DNA of 64,000 bases from Parafrankia discariae. GTDB taxonomy: Bacteria > Actinomycetota > Actinomycetes > Frankiales > Frankiaceae. Within the stretch, counting starts at the first letter, position 1; the number at the start of each line of letters is the position of its first letter. A program made the position numbers and the translations under genes. Below are positions 1-10,000 of the stretch, piece after piece. The notes below the pieces were generated by a model. It had not been told where the DNA came from, searched no databases, and saw only the letters and a program-made list of their open reading frames with translations. The stretch spans positions 93,975-157,974 of the forward strand of contig NZ_KB891230.1 of NCBI RefSeq assembly GCF_000373365.1. Reading direction: 5' to 3'.

Positions 1-2242
1 CATGGCCGGCGTCGATCCGCTCGAGGTCGGCGCGGCGCCGCACACCGTCGAGGTCCGGGCCGAGCCAGTCGGGGGCGCGGGCCAGCAGGGCGGTGTCGGT
101 GACGTCGGGCCAGGGGGCGCCGAGCACCCGGTGGCAGAACGCGAGCCGGTCCCGCAGGGCGAGCGCGTCGGCGTTCCAGCGCAGCACGGGGAGCCCGGCG
201 TCGCGCAGCCCGTCGAGCACGGCGGCCCGCAGCCGGGACGGGTCGGGCCTGGTCACCGGGCGCTCGGTCAGGGTGATCGCGCCGAGGCGCTCCAGCCCGC
301 GGGCGACGATGTCGCCGCCGGACCAGGCGACCTCGTCCTCGGTGCGCAGCAGCGCCGCGCCCGCCTCCCGCGCGGTGGCCGCGTCCAGGGTGACGGCCAG
401 GCGCACGCGGGCGGACGTCCGGCCGGGCCCGCGGTCGGCGACCGCGACGGCGAGCCAGCGCGCCCCGGTCAGCGCCGAGCCGGCGGCGAGCTCGGCGCCT
501 GTCCCGCCGGCCATCAGGTAGCTCGCCCCACCCGGGTCGCGGGCCCGCGCGAGCCGCTCGGGGAAGGCGAGACCGACCACCAGCCCCGCCGCGAGATCGT
601 CGGTCATCCCATCCGTCCCCCCCGCCGCGGGCGGTCCGGCGGCCCCGGCGGGGGCGGCAGGCCCGGCAGGCCCGGCGGGGGCGGCGTCCACGGCCGAGCG
701 CAGCCGGCGGGACTCCTCCCGCCAGCGGGCGGACGCGGCCCGGTCGACGCCGTCGCGCAGCCGGCGCCACGCGGCGACGAGGTCGTCGGAGGGGCCGCCC
801 ACCGGGCCGTCCGCGGAGAGCATCGCCACGACCTCCGCCGCCCGGCGGGCGCCGACGGCCCGGGTGCCGTCCAGCAGTGCCCGCGCGAGCCGCGGATGCG
901 CCCCGACCTGGGCGATCGAACGCCCCCGTGGGGTGACCCGGCCGGTCTCGTCGACGGCGCCGAGGGCCCGCAGCGAGGCCCCGGCCGCCTCCATCGCGCC
1001 AGCGGGAGGCTCGCTGGGCAGTGGCAGGCCGGCTCCGCCGGGATTGCCCCAGACCGCCAGCTCCAGCGCGAAGCCGGTCAGGTCGGCGACGGCGATCTCC
1101 GGTTCCGGCTGGGCGGGCAGCCGGTCGTGCTCGGCGGCGGACCAGCAGCGGTACACCCGGCCCACCGCCTCCCGGCCGGCCCGGCCCGCGCGCTGCCCGG
1201 CGGAGGATTTCGAGACCCGCACCGTGACCAGTGAGCCCAGCCCACGGGCGTGGTCCATCCGCGGGGAGCGGGCCAGGCCGGCGTCGACGACGACCCGCAC
1301 GCCGGGCACGGTGAGGCTGCTCTCCGCGACCGCGGTCGCCAGGACGACCCGACGGCGCGGGCCGGGCCGCAGCACCGCGTCCTGCGCCCCGCCGGTCTGC
1401 CGGCCGTGCAGGGTGAGCACGTCGACCGAATCCCGGTGCCCGGCGAGCCGGCCGACGATCGCGGTGATCTCACCGGCCCCGGGCAGGAAGACGAGGACGT
1501 CCCCGGACGTCTCCCGCAGCGCGCGCCCGACGGTCGCCGCGACGTGGTCGAGCAGCTTCGGGTCGACTCGCAGGCCGCGCGCCGGGGTGATCACCCCGGG
1601 CGGGGGCGCCCAGACCACCTCGACGTCGAACATCGCGGCGTCCGTCCCGACGACCGGCGCCGGCCGGCCGGGCGCGCCGAGCATCTCGGCCAGCCGCCGG
1701 GTGTCGGCTGTCGCGGAGGCGGCGAGCAGGAGCAGGTCGGGGCGCAGCGCCGCCCGGACGTCGAGCAGGAAGGCGAGCGCCAGGTCGGCGTCGAGGTGGC
1801 GCTCGTGGCACTCGTCGAGGATCACCGCGTCGGTGCCGGGCAGCTCCGGGTCGCGTTGCAGGCGCCGGACGAGGACTCCCGTCGTGACCACCTCGACCCT
1901 GGTGGACGGCCCCACCCGGCGCTCGCCGCGGATCGTGTAGCCGACCGCGCCACCCACCGTGCCACCGCCACCGGCACCGGCGGCGAGGGTGGCCATCCGG
2001 CGTGCCGCGGCGCGCACGGCGATCCGCCGCGGCTCGACGACCAGTACCCGGCCGGGGACACGGTCGGCGAGGGCGAGCGGGACGAGCGTCGTCTTGCCGG
2101 TGCCAGGCGGGGCCACCAGCACCGCGGCCCCACCGCCGCCGCCCGGTTCACGCTCGCCGCCGCTGGTCAGCGCGGCGGCGAGCGCTGGCAGGGCGGCGCG
2201 AACGGGCAGATCCGCCCCGGCGACCGCGAGGTCGGGCAACAT
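1..2242 (-). CDS. hrpB: ATP-dependent RNA helicase HrpB (3' end beyond window)
   Basis: DEAH/DECH-box superfamily 2 helicase of the HrpB type, expected to unwind RNA using ATP in the cytoplasm. The ATG at 2242 opens a frame that stays open to the window edge (747 codons). The Walker A motif PPGTGKTT is near residues 43-51 and the Walker B box ILDECHE is near 140-146. The SAT motif (LAASATA) and the helicase C-terminal motif QRAGRAGR follow, as in HrpA/HrpB enzymes. The helicase-associated region follows and the last tens of residues are missing. Residues 525-545 form an Ala/Gly/Pro-rich linker. It is transcribed away from the next gene, 298 bp to the right. Family assignment is firm; the RNA substrate is unknown. 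Confidence 0.9.
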   Translation of the reverse strand, partial: MLPDLAVAGADLPVRAALPALAAALTSGGEREPGGGGGAAVLVAPPGTGKTTLVPLALADRVPGRVLVVEPRRIAVRAAARRMATLAAGAGGGGTVGGAVGYTIRGERRVGPSTRVEVVTTGVLVRRLQRDPELPGTDAVILDECHERHLDADLALAFLLDVRAALRPDLLLLAASATADTRRLAEMLGAPGRPAPVVGTDAAMFDVEVVWAPPPGVITPARGLRVDPKLLDHVAATVGRALRETSGDVLVFLPGAGEITAIVGRLAGHRDSVDVLTLHGRQTGGAQDAVLRPGPRRRVVLATAVAESSLTVPGVRVVVDAGLARSPRMDHARGLGSLVTVRVSKSSAGQRAGRAGREAVGRVYRCWSAAEHDRLPAQPEPEIAVADLTGFALELAVWGNPGGAGLPLPSEPPAGAMEAAGASLRALGAVDETGRVTPRGRSIAQVGAHPRLARALLDGTRAVGARRAAEVVAMLSADGPVGGPSDDLVAAWRRLRDGVDRAASARWREESRRLRSAVDAAPAGPAGPAAPAGAAGPPAAGGTDGMTDDLAAGLVVGLAFPERLARARDPGGASYLMAGGTGAELAAGSALTGARWLAVAVADRGPGRTSARVRLAVTLDAATAREAGAALLRTEDEVAWSGGDIVARGLERLGAITLTERPVTRPDPSRLRAAVLDGLRDAGLPVLRWNADALALRDRLAFCHRVLGAPWPDVTDTALLARAPDWLGPDLDGVRRRADLERIDAGH

Positions 2243-2540
2243 GCGCCCAGTGTCCTCGGATCAGGCCGCCCGAGGACGGCACGGCCCCGGGCTGTGGACG
2301 ACCGGGTGGCGATCGACCGGGCTGTGGACGGGCGAGGCCCGCACGGAGGTGCCACCCGGGGGTTCTGGGGCCATCCAGCATCTTTCGTGGAGCGGGCGGG
2401 CCGGTCAGGCTTGGTGGCATCCCCGTCGGGTGACCGACGTCGTTCGCCGCCCCGGGCACCACCCGGAACGACCCCACGGACGTCATCCACCCGGATCCGA
2501 TTCAGCGGCGAACGACCGAGCCACGCAGTTAAGGGGACCG
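2243..2540. other. Divergent intergenic region
   Basis: This 298-bp gap separates the divergent hrpB and GNAT-like genes and should hold both promoters. A 14-bp direct repeat, ccgggctgtggacg, occurs near 2285 and again near 2319. I see no clear -35/-10 pair and no gene. Confidence 0.4.
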
Positions 2541-3059
2541 ATGACCGACCTCACGCCGGTTGACCAAGAAACATGGCGCAGCGAGGAGGAACGGCTTTCA
2601 CCCCGCTACCGGATCGACATGCCGATCCTTCCCTACCAGCGTCGTGCGAGTGAAGGTCCGGACTGTATCGAGGTTTCACGGGATTCACCGCTCGACCTTC
2701 GGCAGGCCGCTGAGATGTTCGGCAACGCGGCCAAGCGGGAATGCGGTTACGATTTTCCGCTCGCCCGGGCGTTGAACTTCGGGGAACAGCGGGTGTGGCT
2801 GCTCTCCGCCCCCCGGGTGAACGCGGTCAGCTTCGTGGCCGCCGGCGCCGTGGCCTTCAAGCTCATGGACGGGGTGTGGGAGCTGAGGTGGATGTACGTC
2901 CACCCGTTCGAGCGGGGGAAACAGGTGATCGACTTCTACTGGCCGAGATTCGTCGCGCTCTACGGCGAGTTCACCGTCCAGCCGCCGGTCACGGCCACCG
3001 CCCAGACGGTGCTAAACCGCCTGGGCTGGACGACAGACGGCCCCCGATCCGCGGCCTAG
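2541..3059 (+). CDS. GNAT-fold acetyltransferase-like protein
   Basis: This 172-residue protein has an ATG preceded by AAGGGG at good spacing. I do not recognise an exact family. The C-terminal half (WELRWMYVHPFERGKQ, then a Tyr/Trp-containing helix and a QPPVT segment) resembles the beta4/acetyl-CoA loop and C-terminal helix of GNAT N-acetyltransferases. The usual Q/R-x-x-G-x-G/A loop is degenerate (ERGKQV), so CoA binding is uncertain. The N-terminal third is charged and has no membrane segment or signal peptide, so it is predicted cytosolic. It is monocistronic, ending 210 bp before a convergent amidohydrolase gene with a strong hairpin between them. Function is inferred only from fold-like pattern. 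Confidence 0.6.
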   Translation: MTDLTPVDQETWRSEEERLSPRYRIDMPILPYQRRASEGPDCIEVSRDSPLDLRQAAEMFGNAAKRECGYDFPLARALNFGEQRVWLLSAPRVNAVSFVAAGAVAFKLMDGVWELRWMYVHPFERGKQVIDFYWPRFVALYGEFTVQPPVTATAQTVLNRLGWTTDGPRSAA

Positions 3060-3175
3060 ACCAGCCGACGGGCAGCTCGGCCTGCTCAGGCAGCTCGGGC
3101 AGCATCCCGTCGCCGCGCCGCCGAGAGTGAGCCGCCCGCCGCCGGCCCGGTCGACGCTCACCGCCCGCTTGGCGA

Positions 3176-3232
3176 AAACGGCCTGGCCGGCACCGCGGAA
3201 TGGTCCGTGCGGTGCCGGCCAGGCCGGTTTTT
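3176..3232. terminator. Bidirectional intrinsic terminator
   Basis: A 17-bp perfect inverted repeat (arms 3180-3196 and 3209-3225) is flanked by AAAAC on the left and GGTTTTT on the right. It lies between the convergent GNAT-like gene and the amidohydrolase gene and can end transcription from both sides. Confidence 0.8.
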
Positions 3233-3269
3233 CGGGGCGCGATCCGCGTCCCGCGAAAGGCGGACGAAC

Positions 3270-4472
3270 TCAGACCGTGAGGGGCAGCTTCAGCGCCTCG
3301 GCGAGGTTGCCGCCCATCACGCGGGCGATGTCCTCCTTGGGCAGGCCCTCGAGCTCGTGCACGTAGGACACCGGGTCGGACATCCCCTCGGCGTGCGGGT
3401 AGTCGGAGCCGAACACGACCCGGTCGACGCCCAGCAGATCGATGAGGCCGCGCGGGCTCTCCTCGTGGAACGGGTGGATCCAGACGTTGCGCTTGAGCAC
3501 CTTCAGCGGGTCCTCGTCGTACAGCTTCGGGCTGTGCGCGTACGAGGTGCCGATGGCCTCGACGAAGGGGCGCACCCACCCGGAGCCGTTCTCGACGGGC
3601 AGGATCCGCAGGCTCGGGAACCGCGTGAGCAGCCCGTGCCCGATCAGCGAGGCGACGGTGTCGAAGATGCCACGGCCCTGCAGGTGCATGATGTCGAGGA
3701 ACGCCGACGGCGAGGCGAACGGCAGGTGCTCACCGTCCTGCCGGCCCTCCCACATGTTGTAGTAGCGGGTCAGGCCGTCGTCGGAGGAGTGCAGGCCGAC
3801 GGTGACGTCCGCCTCGACGACCTTCTGCCAGAACGGGTCGAACTCGGGCAGCGCGAACGACCGGAAGCCCTCGTAGCCGGGCACGGGCGCCGGCCGGATG
3901 AGGATGATCTTCGCGCCGCGCTCGAGAACCCACTCGAGTTCCTTGATGGCCTCGCTCACGATCGGCAGCGTGATCACCGGCGTGGCGAAGATGCGGTCCT
4001 CGTAGTTGAAGCTCCAGTGCTCGTGCATCCACTGGTTCAGCGCGTGGACGACGATGTGCGTGGCCTTCGGGTCCATGCGGAGCCGGTCCTCGAGCAGGCT
4101 GGCCAGCGTCGGCCACATGAGCGCGCGGTCGATGTTCAGCTCGTTCATGAGGGCGAGGCGGGGCTCCGGGGCGAAGAACGCCTCCGGGGAGCGGATCGGC
4201 TTGCCCATCAGCTCCCGGGTCGACTTCCCGTCCGGGTTGCCGTTCTTGAAGTAGTCCTCCCAGGCACCCGGCCGCGCGACGACGCTGAACGTCGGGTTCG
4301 GGATGTACTCGGAGATCACACCCCTGACCGCGATCTTGTCACGCCCGTTGACCTGCACATACTTGATCAGGCCGGCGTATTCCTCGGGGAGGAACTTCGT
4401 GAACGCGTCGGGTGTCTCGTACATGTGGTTGTCGGCGTCGAAGACGGGAAAGTCGACTTTGGTCGCGGGCAC
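3270..4472 (-). CDS. Amidohydrolase family metal-dependent hydrolase (Amidohydro_2)
   Basis: This 400-residue TIM-barrel hydrolase belongs to the amidohydrolase_2/ACMSD-like group of metal-dependent hydrolases and decarboxylases. The GTG start at 4472 is preferred over the longer frame because GGAGG lies 5 bases upstream. The N-terminal metal motif FDADNHMYE (residues 11-19) has D-x-D-x-H in place of the classical H-x-H, which is common in this subgroup. A His in VGLHSSDD and the late Asp in FGSDYPHAEG (about 354-363) supply further ligands. There is no signal peptide, so it is cytosolic. A 20-bp palindrome lies about 140 bp upstream. The substrate cannot be read from sequence; ring-cleavage or lactone metabolism is possible. 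Confidence 0.85.
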   Translation of the reverse strand: MPATKVDFPVFDADNHMYETPDAFTKFLPEEYAGLIKYVQVNGRDKIAVRGVISEYIPNPTFSVVARPGAWEDYFKNGNPDGKSTRELMGKPIRSPEAFFAPEPRLALMNELNIDRALMWPTLASLLEDRLRMDPKATHIVVHALNQWMHEHWSFNYEDRIFATPVITLPIVSEAIKELEWVLERGAKIILIRPAPVPGYEGFRSFALPEFDPFWQKVVEADVTVGLHSSDDGLTRYYNMWEGRQDGEHLPFASPSAFLDIMHLQGRGIFDTVASLIGHGLLTRFPSLRILPVENGSGWVRPFVEAIGTSYAHSPKLYDEDPLKVLKRNVWIHPFHEESPRGLIDLLGVDRVVFGSDYPHAEGMSDPVSYVHELEGLPKEDIARVMGGNLAEALKLPLTV

Positions 4473-4924
4473 GTATTCCTCCGTACTGGCTGGCCGAACC
4501 ACTCCAGCCGAATGCCACGAGACAGCCGCGCGACTACCCCGACACGGCATGGGGCCGGGACGCGCGACTACCCCCTTACGTCATCACTGACCTGAGGGGA
4601 AATTACCACTTATTGATATCGACGTCAATATTGCCTGGATGGCGACCCGAAGACGATCGGCATCTCAGCGGGCAGCCGGAACGTGACCGCCCGTGGGCAG
4701 CCGGGAACGACGACGCGCCGGTGGCACGGGCCGTGGTCGGCCGGGGACCGGGCCGGAGCGTTCCAAGAGCGCGCGGCCAGCGGGGCCGGGCGAGAAGTCC
4801 CAGCGGCGGGAATCGCCGGGACGCGCGGTCGTGGTCGGGTTCCGCTCGGGCCCGACGGACCATTCGACGGATCACAGGAACCAGAGGTACCCGAAGGGCT
4901 CGCGGGGCTCGACTGGTCGGCGCC
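4473..4924. other. Intergenic region upstream of the amidohydrolase gene
   Basis: This 452-bp stretch has no convincing gene. It holds a 13-bp direct repeat, gcgcgactacccc, at 4528-4540 and 4562-4574, and a relatively AT-rich segment around 4580-4635 that includes the palindrome annotated separately. The remainder up to the PPOX gene end is GC-rich and featureless to my eye. Confidence 0.5.
4611..4630. promoter_or_regulatory. 20-bp palindromic operator candidate
   Basis: TATTGA-N2-TCGA-N2-TCAATA is a symmetric 20-mer in a local AT-rich patch, 139 bp upstream of the amidohydrolase start. Its size and symmetry fit a dimeric TetR- or GntR-type site, but no matching regulator gene is adjacent. 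Confidence 0.45.
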
Positions 4925-5386
4925 CTAGAGCAGGTGGGCCGGGAAACCGCCGCGGCTGATCGGGCTCCAGCCGTCGACGCGCAGCCGCAGCAGCACCTTG
5001 CCCTGGCGGACCATCGCCTGGCGGTACTCGTCCCAGTCGGGATGCTCGCCGCTGATGCAGCGGTAGTAGTCGACGAGTTCCTCGACGGCCGCCGGCTGGT
5101 CGACAACCGTGATCGTGCCGTCCACCTGCGCCCACTCCCCGTTGAACTCGTCGGACAGCACGAGCACGGAGGCCCGCTGGTCGCGGCGGGCGTTGCGGGT
5201 CTTGGCCCGCTCCGGGTAGGTGGCGACCACGATGTCCCCGGAGCCGGACACGCCCATGGTCACCGGCGACGCCTGCGGTCGGCCGCCCCGGCGGGTGGTC
5301 ATGAGGATGCCGTGGTGACGGGGACGGACGAAGTCCAGCAGGGCGGCACGGTCGACGACGACATCTCGCGCGGCGGTCGGGCTCAC
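4925..5386 (-). CDS. PPOX-class (split-barrel) F420/FMN-dependent protein
   Basis: This 153-residue protein is of the pyridoxamine-phosphate-oxidase-like split beta-barrel fold, a class that in actinobacteria often binds F420 or FMN. I chose the internal GTG at 5386; the open frame extends upstream to 5461 but that part looks non-coding. Supporting motifs are HHGILMTTRRGGRPQASPVT near the N-terminus, the strand GDIVVATYPERAKTRNARRD with its Arg/Lys phosphate-binding pattern, and a terminal region WDEYRQAMVRQGKVLLRLRV. It is divergent from the FAD oxidoreductase gene, so a shared regulatory region is possible. The substrate is unknown. Confidence 0.82.
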   Translation of the reverse strand: MSPTAARDVVVDRAALLDFVRPRHHGILMTTRRGGRPQASPVTMGVSGSGDIVVATYPERAKTRNARRDQRASVLVLSDEFNGEWAQVDGTITVVDQPAAVEELVDYYRCISGEHPDWDEYRQAMVRQGKVLLRLRVDGWSPISRGGFPAHLL

Positions 5387-5531
5387 CGGCCCATCGTAGG
5401 CCCGGGGATCGGGGCCAAGCGGGAAGGAGGCGGGGCGCAAGCGGGTGGCAGGGAACCACAAGTGAGGTCCAAGTGGCGGATCGCACGCTCATCCCGTCCC
5501 GTTCGACACCGCTCGACCAGACGGAGCCGTC

Positions 5532-7043
5532 ATGTCCTTCACGCCCGATGCCCCGGCCACGCTCGACGCCCCGACCACTCCTGACTCCGCGGCCACTCCT
5601 GACGCCGCGACCACGCCCGACGCCGCGGCCCTGCGGCTGCCGCTGGCCGACCTGGCCGGCAAGATCAGCGGCGAGGTGCTGCTGCCCGGAACCGCCGCCT
5701 ACGCCGCGGCCGCCACCCCGTGGAACGTCGCCGTCGCCGTCACCCCGGTGGCCGTCGTCGCGGTCGCCGACGCGGCCGACGTCGTCACCGCCGTGCGCTT
5801 CGCCGACACCCACGACCTGGACGTCACCGTGCAGGCCACCGGCCACGGCGCCCTCGCCCACACCCGGCCGAGCCTGCTCGTCCACACCGGTCGCCTCGAC
5901 GAGGTCACCATCGACCCGGCCGCCCGCCGGGCCCGCGTCGGCGCCGGGGTGCGCTGGCAGCGGGTGCTCGACGCCGCCGCCGAGCACGGCCTCGGCGCGC
6001 TCGCCGGCTCCGCGCCGCACGTGGGCGTCGTCGGCTACCTGACCGGCGGCGGCCTGTCGCCGGTCTCGCGGACCTACGGCTACGGCAGCGATCTCGTCAC
6101 CGCCTTCGACGTCGTCACCGGCGACGGCGAGCTGCGCCGGGCCACCGCCACCGAGAACGCGGGGCTGTTCTGGGCGCTGCGCGGCGGCAAGGGCGCGCTC
6201 GGCGTGGTCACCGCCGTCGAGTTCGAGCTGCTGGACCTCGACCACGTCTACGGCGGCTGCCTCTACTTCGACGGCGCGGACGCCGACCGGGTCCTGTCGG
6301 CGTGGAAGACGTGGTCGGCGACGCTGCCGGAGCAGGCGTCGACGTCCATCGCGATCCTGCGGCTGCCGGCGATGCCGGCGGTGCCCCCGCCGCTGGCGGA
6401 CCGATGCACCGTCGCGGTCCGCTTCGCCTGGGTCGGCGACCCGGCCGACGGCGAGCGGGTGATCGACCCGATCCGCGGCCTCGCGCCGGCGATCTTCGGC
6501 GGGCTCGGTGTCCTGCCGTTCACCGCGCTCGGGATGATCCACGCCGACCCGGTCGACCCGATGCCCGTCCACGAGCGGTCGCTGCTGCTGCGGGAGCTGC
6601 CGGACAGCGCGGTACGCGCCCTGCTCGCCCTGACCGGGCCCGCCGCCGACTGCCCGCAGGTGATCGTCGAACTGCGGCTGCTCGGTGGCGCGCTGGCCCG
6701 CGAGCCGCGCGAGTCGAGCGCCGTCTGCCACCGGGAGGCGACCTACTCCCTGCTGACCATCGGCATCGCCGCCCCGCCGATCGTCGAGGCCACCGCCGGG
6801 CACGCCGCCGCGGTGCTGGAGGCGCTGCGGCCGTGGTCCGGTGGTATCTCGGGGCCGAACTTCGGCACGACCACGGACCCGGCGATCGTCGCGCTCAAGT
6901 ACGACATGGCCGCGCTCACCCGTCTCGCCACACTCACCGCCAGCTACGACCCGAACGCACGGATGGCCGCCTCGCACCCGGTGCGGGCCGCCGCCGGTCT
7001 GATGCAGTCGCAGTCACCGTCGCGGTCGCGGGTGCGGTTCTGA
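5532..7043 (+). CDS. FAD-linked oxidoreductase (PCMH/berberine-bridge type)
   Basis: This 503-residue flavoprotein has a FAD_binding_4 (PCMH) domain at about residues 60-240. QATGHGA near 102-108 places a histidine where this family attaches FAD covalently, followed by GAGVRWQRVLDAA, GYLTGGGLSPVSRTYG and GGKGALGVVTAVEF. The second cysteine used for bicovalent flavin in berberine-bridge enzymes is absent from the GGGLSP loop. The C-terminus has a weak BBE-like YDPNARM. The first 35 residues are a degenerate Asp/Ala/Thr/Pro tandem and are probably disordered. There is no clear signal peptide. It lies 46 bp before the SARP-type regulator gene, suggesting a functional link; oxidation of a secondary metabolite is the usual role. 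Confidence 0.87.
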   Translation: MSFTPDAPATLDAPTTPDSAATPDAATTPDAAALRLPLADLAGKISGEVLLPGTAAYAAAATPWNVAVAVTPVAVVAVADAADVVTAVRFADTHDLDVTVQATGHGALAHTRPSLLVHTGRLDEVTIDPAARRARVGAGVRWQRVLDAAAEHGLGALAGSAPHVGVVGYLTGGGLSPVSRTYGYGSDLVTAFDVVTGDGELRRATATENAGLFWALRGGKGALGVVTAVEFELLDLDHVYGGCLYFDGADADRVLSAWKTWSATLPEQASTSIAILRLPAMPAVPPPLADRCTVAVRFAWVGDPADGERVIDPIRGLAPAIFGGLGVLPFTALGMIHADPVDPMPVHERSLLLRELPDSAVRALLALTGPAADCPQVIVELRLLGGALAREPRESSAVCHREATYSLLTIGIAAPPIVEATAGHAAAVLEALRPWSGGISGPNFGTTTDPAIVALKYDMAALTRLATLTASYDPNARMAASHPVRAAAGLMQSQSPSRSRVRF

Positions 7044-7089
7044 TCCCGCGTCCCGCGAGACGGTGCCGTAAAGACGGCATCATGAGGGC

Positions 7090-10000
7090 GTGCCGTACTA
7101 CCGCCTGTTCGGGTCGATCGAGGTCGTCCGGGACGGCCGGCCGATCCAGCTCGGCGGCCCCAAACAGCGGGCGGTGCTGGCCGCCCTGCTCCTCGACGCC
7201 GGCCGGGTCGTCTCCGTCGACCGCCTGGCCGGCGCCGTGTGGGGCGACGAGCATCCGCCGAGCATGCTCTCCAGCCTGCACGCGCACATCTCCAACCTGC
7301 GGCGGCTGCTGCGCGACGACGAGCGGGCCACCTCGCCGATCGTCCGTCGCACCCCGGGCTATCTGGCGGACGTCCCCCCGGACGACCTGGACCTGCGGCT
7401 GTTCGAGCGGGAGTGCGACCGGGCGCAGACCGCCGCCGACGCCGCGGACTGGCCGGGCGCGGTCGCGGCCGCCGACCGGGCGGCGGCGCTGCGCCAGGGC
7501 CCGCTGCTCGCCGAGTTCGGCGACGAACCGTGGGTACGCGGCGTGGCGAACGCGGTCGACGAGCGGTGGGCGCAGTGCGAGCGGAGCGCGGTCGTCGGCC
7601 TGCTCGGCTCCGGGCGGATCACCGCCGCGGTGCTGCGCTCCCGGCAGCTGGTGCACGACGCCCCGCTCGCGGAACGCGCCTGCCACCTGCACATGATCGC
7701 TCTCTACCGGGCCGGGCGCGCGGCCGAGGCGCTCGACGCCTTCCGCGACCACGCCCGGCGGCTGGCCGACGAGCTCGGTCTGGAGGCCAGCCCGGCGCTG
7801 CGCGACCTGCAGGGCGCCATCCTGCGCCAGGACCCGGCGCTGGAGTCCTGGCCGGCCTCCCCCCGCACCACCGGCCGAGCCACTCCCACCGGCTCGACGG
7901 CTCCCACCGATCCGGCCGACGCTTCCACTCGTCCGGCCAACGCCTCCACCGGCCCAGCCACCAGTGCCGCCGCGGCCCACGCCGCCGATCCGATCACCGC
8001 CAACCCGATCACCGCCGGCGCGGCCCGCCCCGCCGCCCCGACCACCATGGCCGGCGGCAGGACGTCCGAAGGCGAGGGAACGCCGGAAGTCCGGTACGGG
8101 GAGCTCGTCGGCCGGGTGCGCGAGATCGCCGTGCTCGACTCGGTGCTGTCCGAGGCGATGGCCGGCCCCGTCCGCTGGGTGGTTCTCACCGGCCCCGCGG
8201 GCATCGGCAAGAGCCGGCTCGCCGAGGAGGCCGCCGCCGGCTGGCACCGGGCCGGTGGGGCGGTCTCACGGACGGGGTGCCCTGACGACGACGCCGTCCC
8301 GCCCTGGTGGCCGGTGCGTCAACTGCTGCGTGACCTCGGCGCCGACCCCGACGACCTGCTGACCCCGCCGAGCGGCGCCGACGCGGACGCGGCCCGCTTC
8401 GTCGTCTACGGCCGGGTGCTCGACGCACTCACCGAGGCCGCGCGGTCCCGCCCGCTACTGGTGGTGGCCGAGGACGTCCACTGGGCGGACACCGCGAGCC
8501 TGCGGCTGCTCACCCACCTCGCCGACGCCGGGGCGTGCCCCGGGCTGGCCCTCGTCGTCACCGCCCGGGATGTCACCGGCCGCCCCGAGCTGGACCGGCT
8601 GCTCGCCGCCGCGGCCCGCCGGCACGGATCACGGCGGCTGGCCGTCCCACCGCTGACCGAGGGCGAGGTGTCGGAGCTGGTCAACCGGATCAGCGGTCAG
8701 GCCATCGACGCCGCCGAGGCCGCCGAGCTGGCCGACCGGACCAGTGGGAACCCGTTCTTCGTCTGCGAGTACGCCCGGCTGCCCGCCGAGGACCGCGCCG
8801 GCGGAAAGGTACCCGTCGCCGTGCGCTCGGTGCTCGGGCAGCGGCTCGCCGTCCTCGACCCGGCGGTGTTGCAGGTGCTGCGGGCCGCCGCCGTCATCGG
8901 TGACGTCCTGGACATCGACCTGCTCGGCAAGGTGACCCGGCTCGACCGCGACGAGCTCGCCGACCTGCTGGACGAGGCCTCCGACGAGCACGTGATCATC
9001 CAGGCCGCCGGCACCGGGCGGTACATGTTCGCGCACGCGCTGCTGCGCGACGAGGTCGTCGCCGGGATCTCCAGCCTGCGCCGCCAGCGGCTGCACCTGC
9101 GGGTCGCCGAGGCCATCGGCCCAGTGGACGGCGGCCCGGTCAACGGCGGCCCCGGCAGTGGCGGCCCCGCCGGGGGCGGCCCCGGCGGGGGCGAGGCGCT
9201 CTCCCGCCGGGCCGCGCATCTCGCCGCCGCCTGGCCGCTGGCCGAGTCCGCCGACGTGTTCGACGCCTGCCGCGCCGCCGCCCTCGACGCGGAGCGCCGC
9301 TGGCAGTCGGAAGCCGCCGCGCACTGGTGGGGCCAGGCCCTGGACGTCCTCGACCGGAGCGCCGGCGATCTCGACATCGACCGGGACGAGGTGCTCGTCG
9401 CGCGGGTCAGCGCGCTCGCCCGCGCCGGGCGCGGCCAGACGGTGCTCGACGTCGTCGACGCCGGACTGCTCGACGCGGTACGCCGCGGGCGGCTCGACTC
9501 GGCCGGCCGGCTCGCCGCCACCCTGCTGCGGACCAGCGGATCCTGGCCCTGGGCCGTCTACGGCGACGACCCGGCCCCGCTGTTGGCGCGCCTCGCCGGT
9601 CTGGAGACCCTCGTCGCCGCCGACCCCGCCGCGCATGTGCGGGTACTGGCCGCGCTCGCCGTCGGCAGCGCCTACGACCCGGACGGCTCGGTTCCCGACC
9701 TGCTCAGTCATCGGGCGATCGAGCTGGCCGAACGCATCGGTGACGACGAGGCGCTGGCCGACGCGCTGCTCGCCCGGGCGGTGGCGTTCTCCGGGATCGC
9801 CGAACGGGCCGTGGAGTCCGTCGAGCTGCTCAGCCGGCTGGCCGCCGTCCCGCACGCCAGCGCGCAGATCGACGAGGTGATCGCACACGGGCTGCTCTAC
9901 CTGGCGAAGACGGCGCTGGGCGATCCGGGGTCCGCCGAGCACGTCCGGCTCGGCGCGCTCGGCAGCGACCTGCTGCGACTGCCGGCCAGCCGGGTGCAGT

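Noticed and set aside
4872-6977. 701-codon - frame opposite the FAD oxidoreductase.
   Set aside because: Gly/Arg/Asp-rich shadow; only the PPOX gene at 4925-5386 is supported, and in a different frame.
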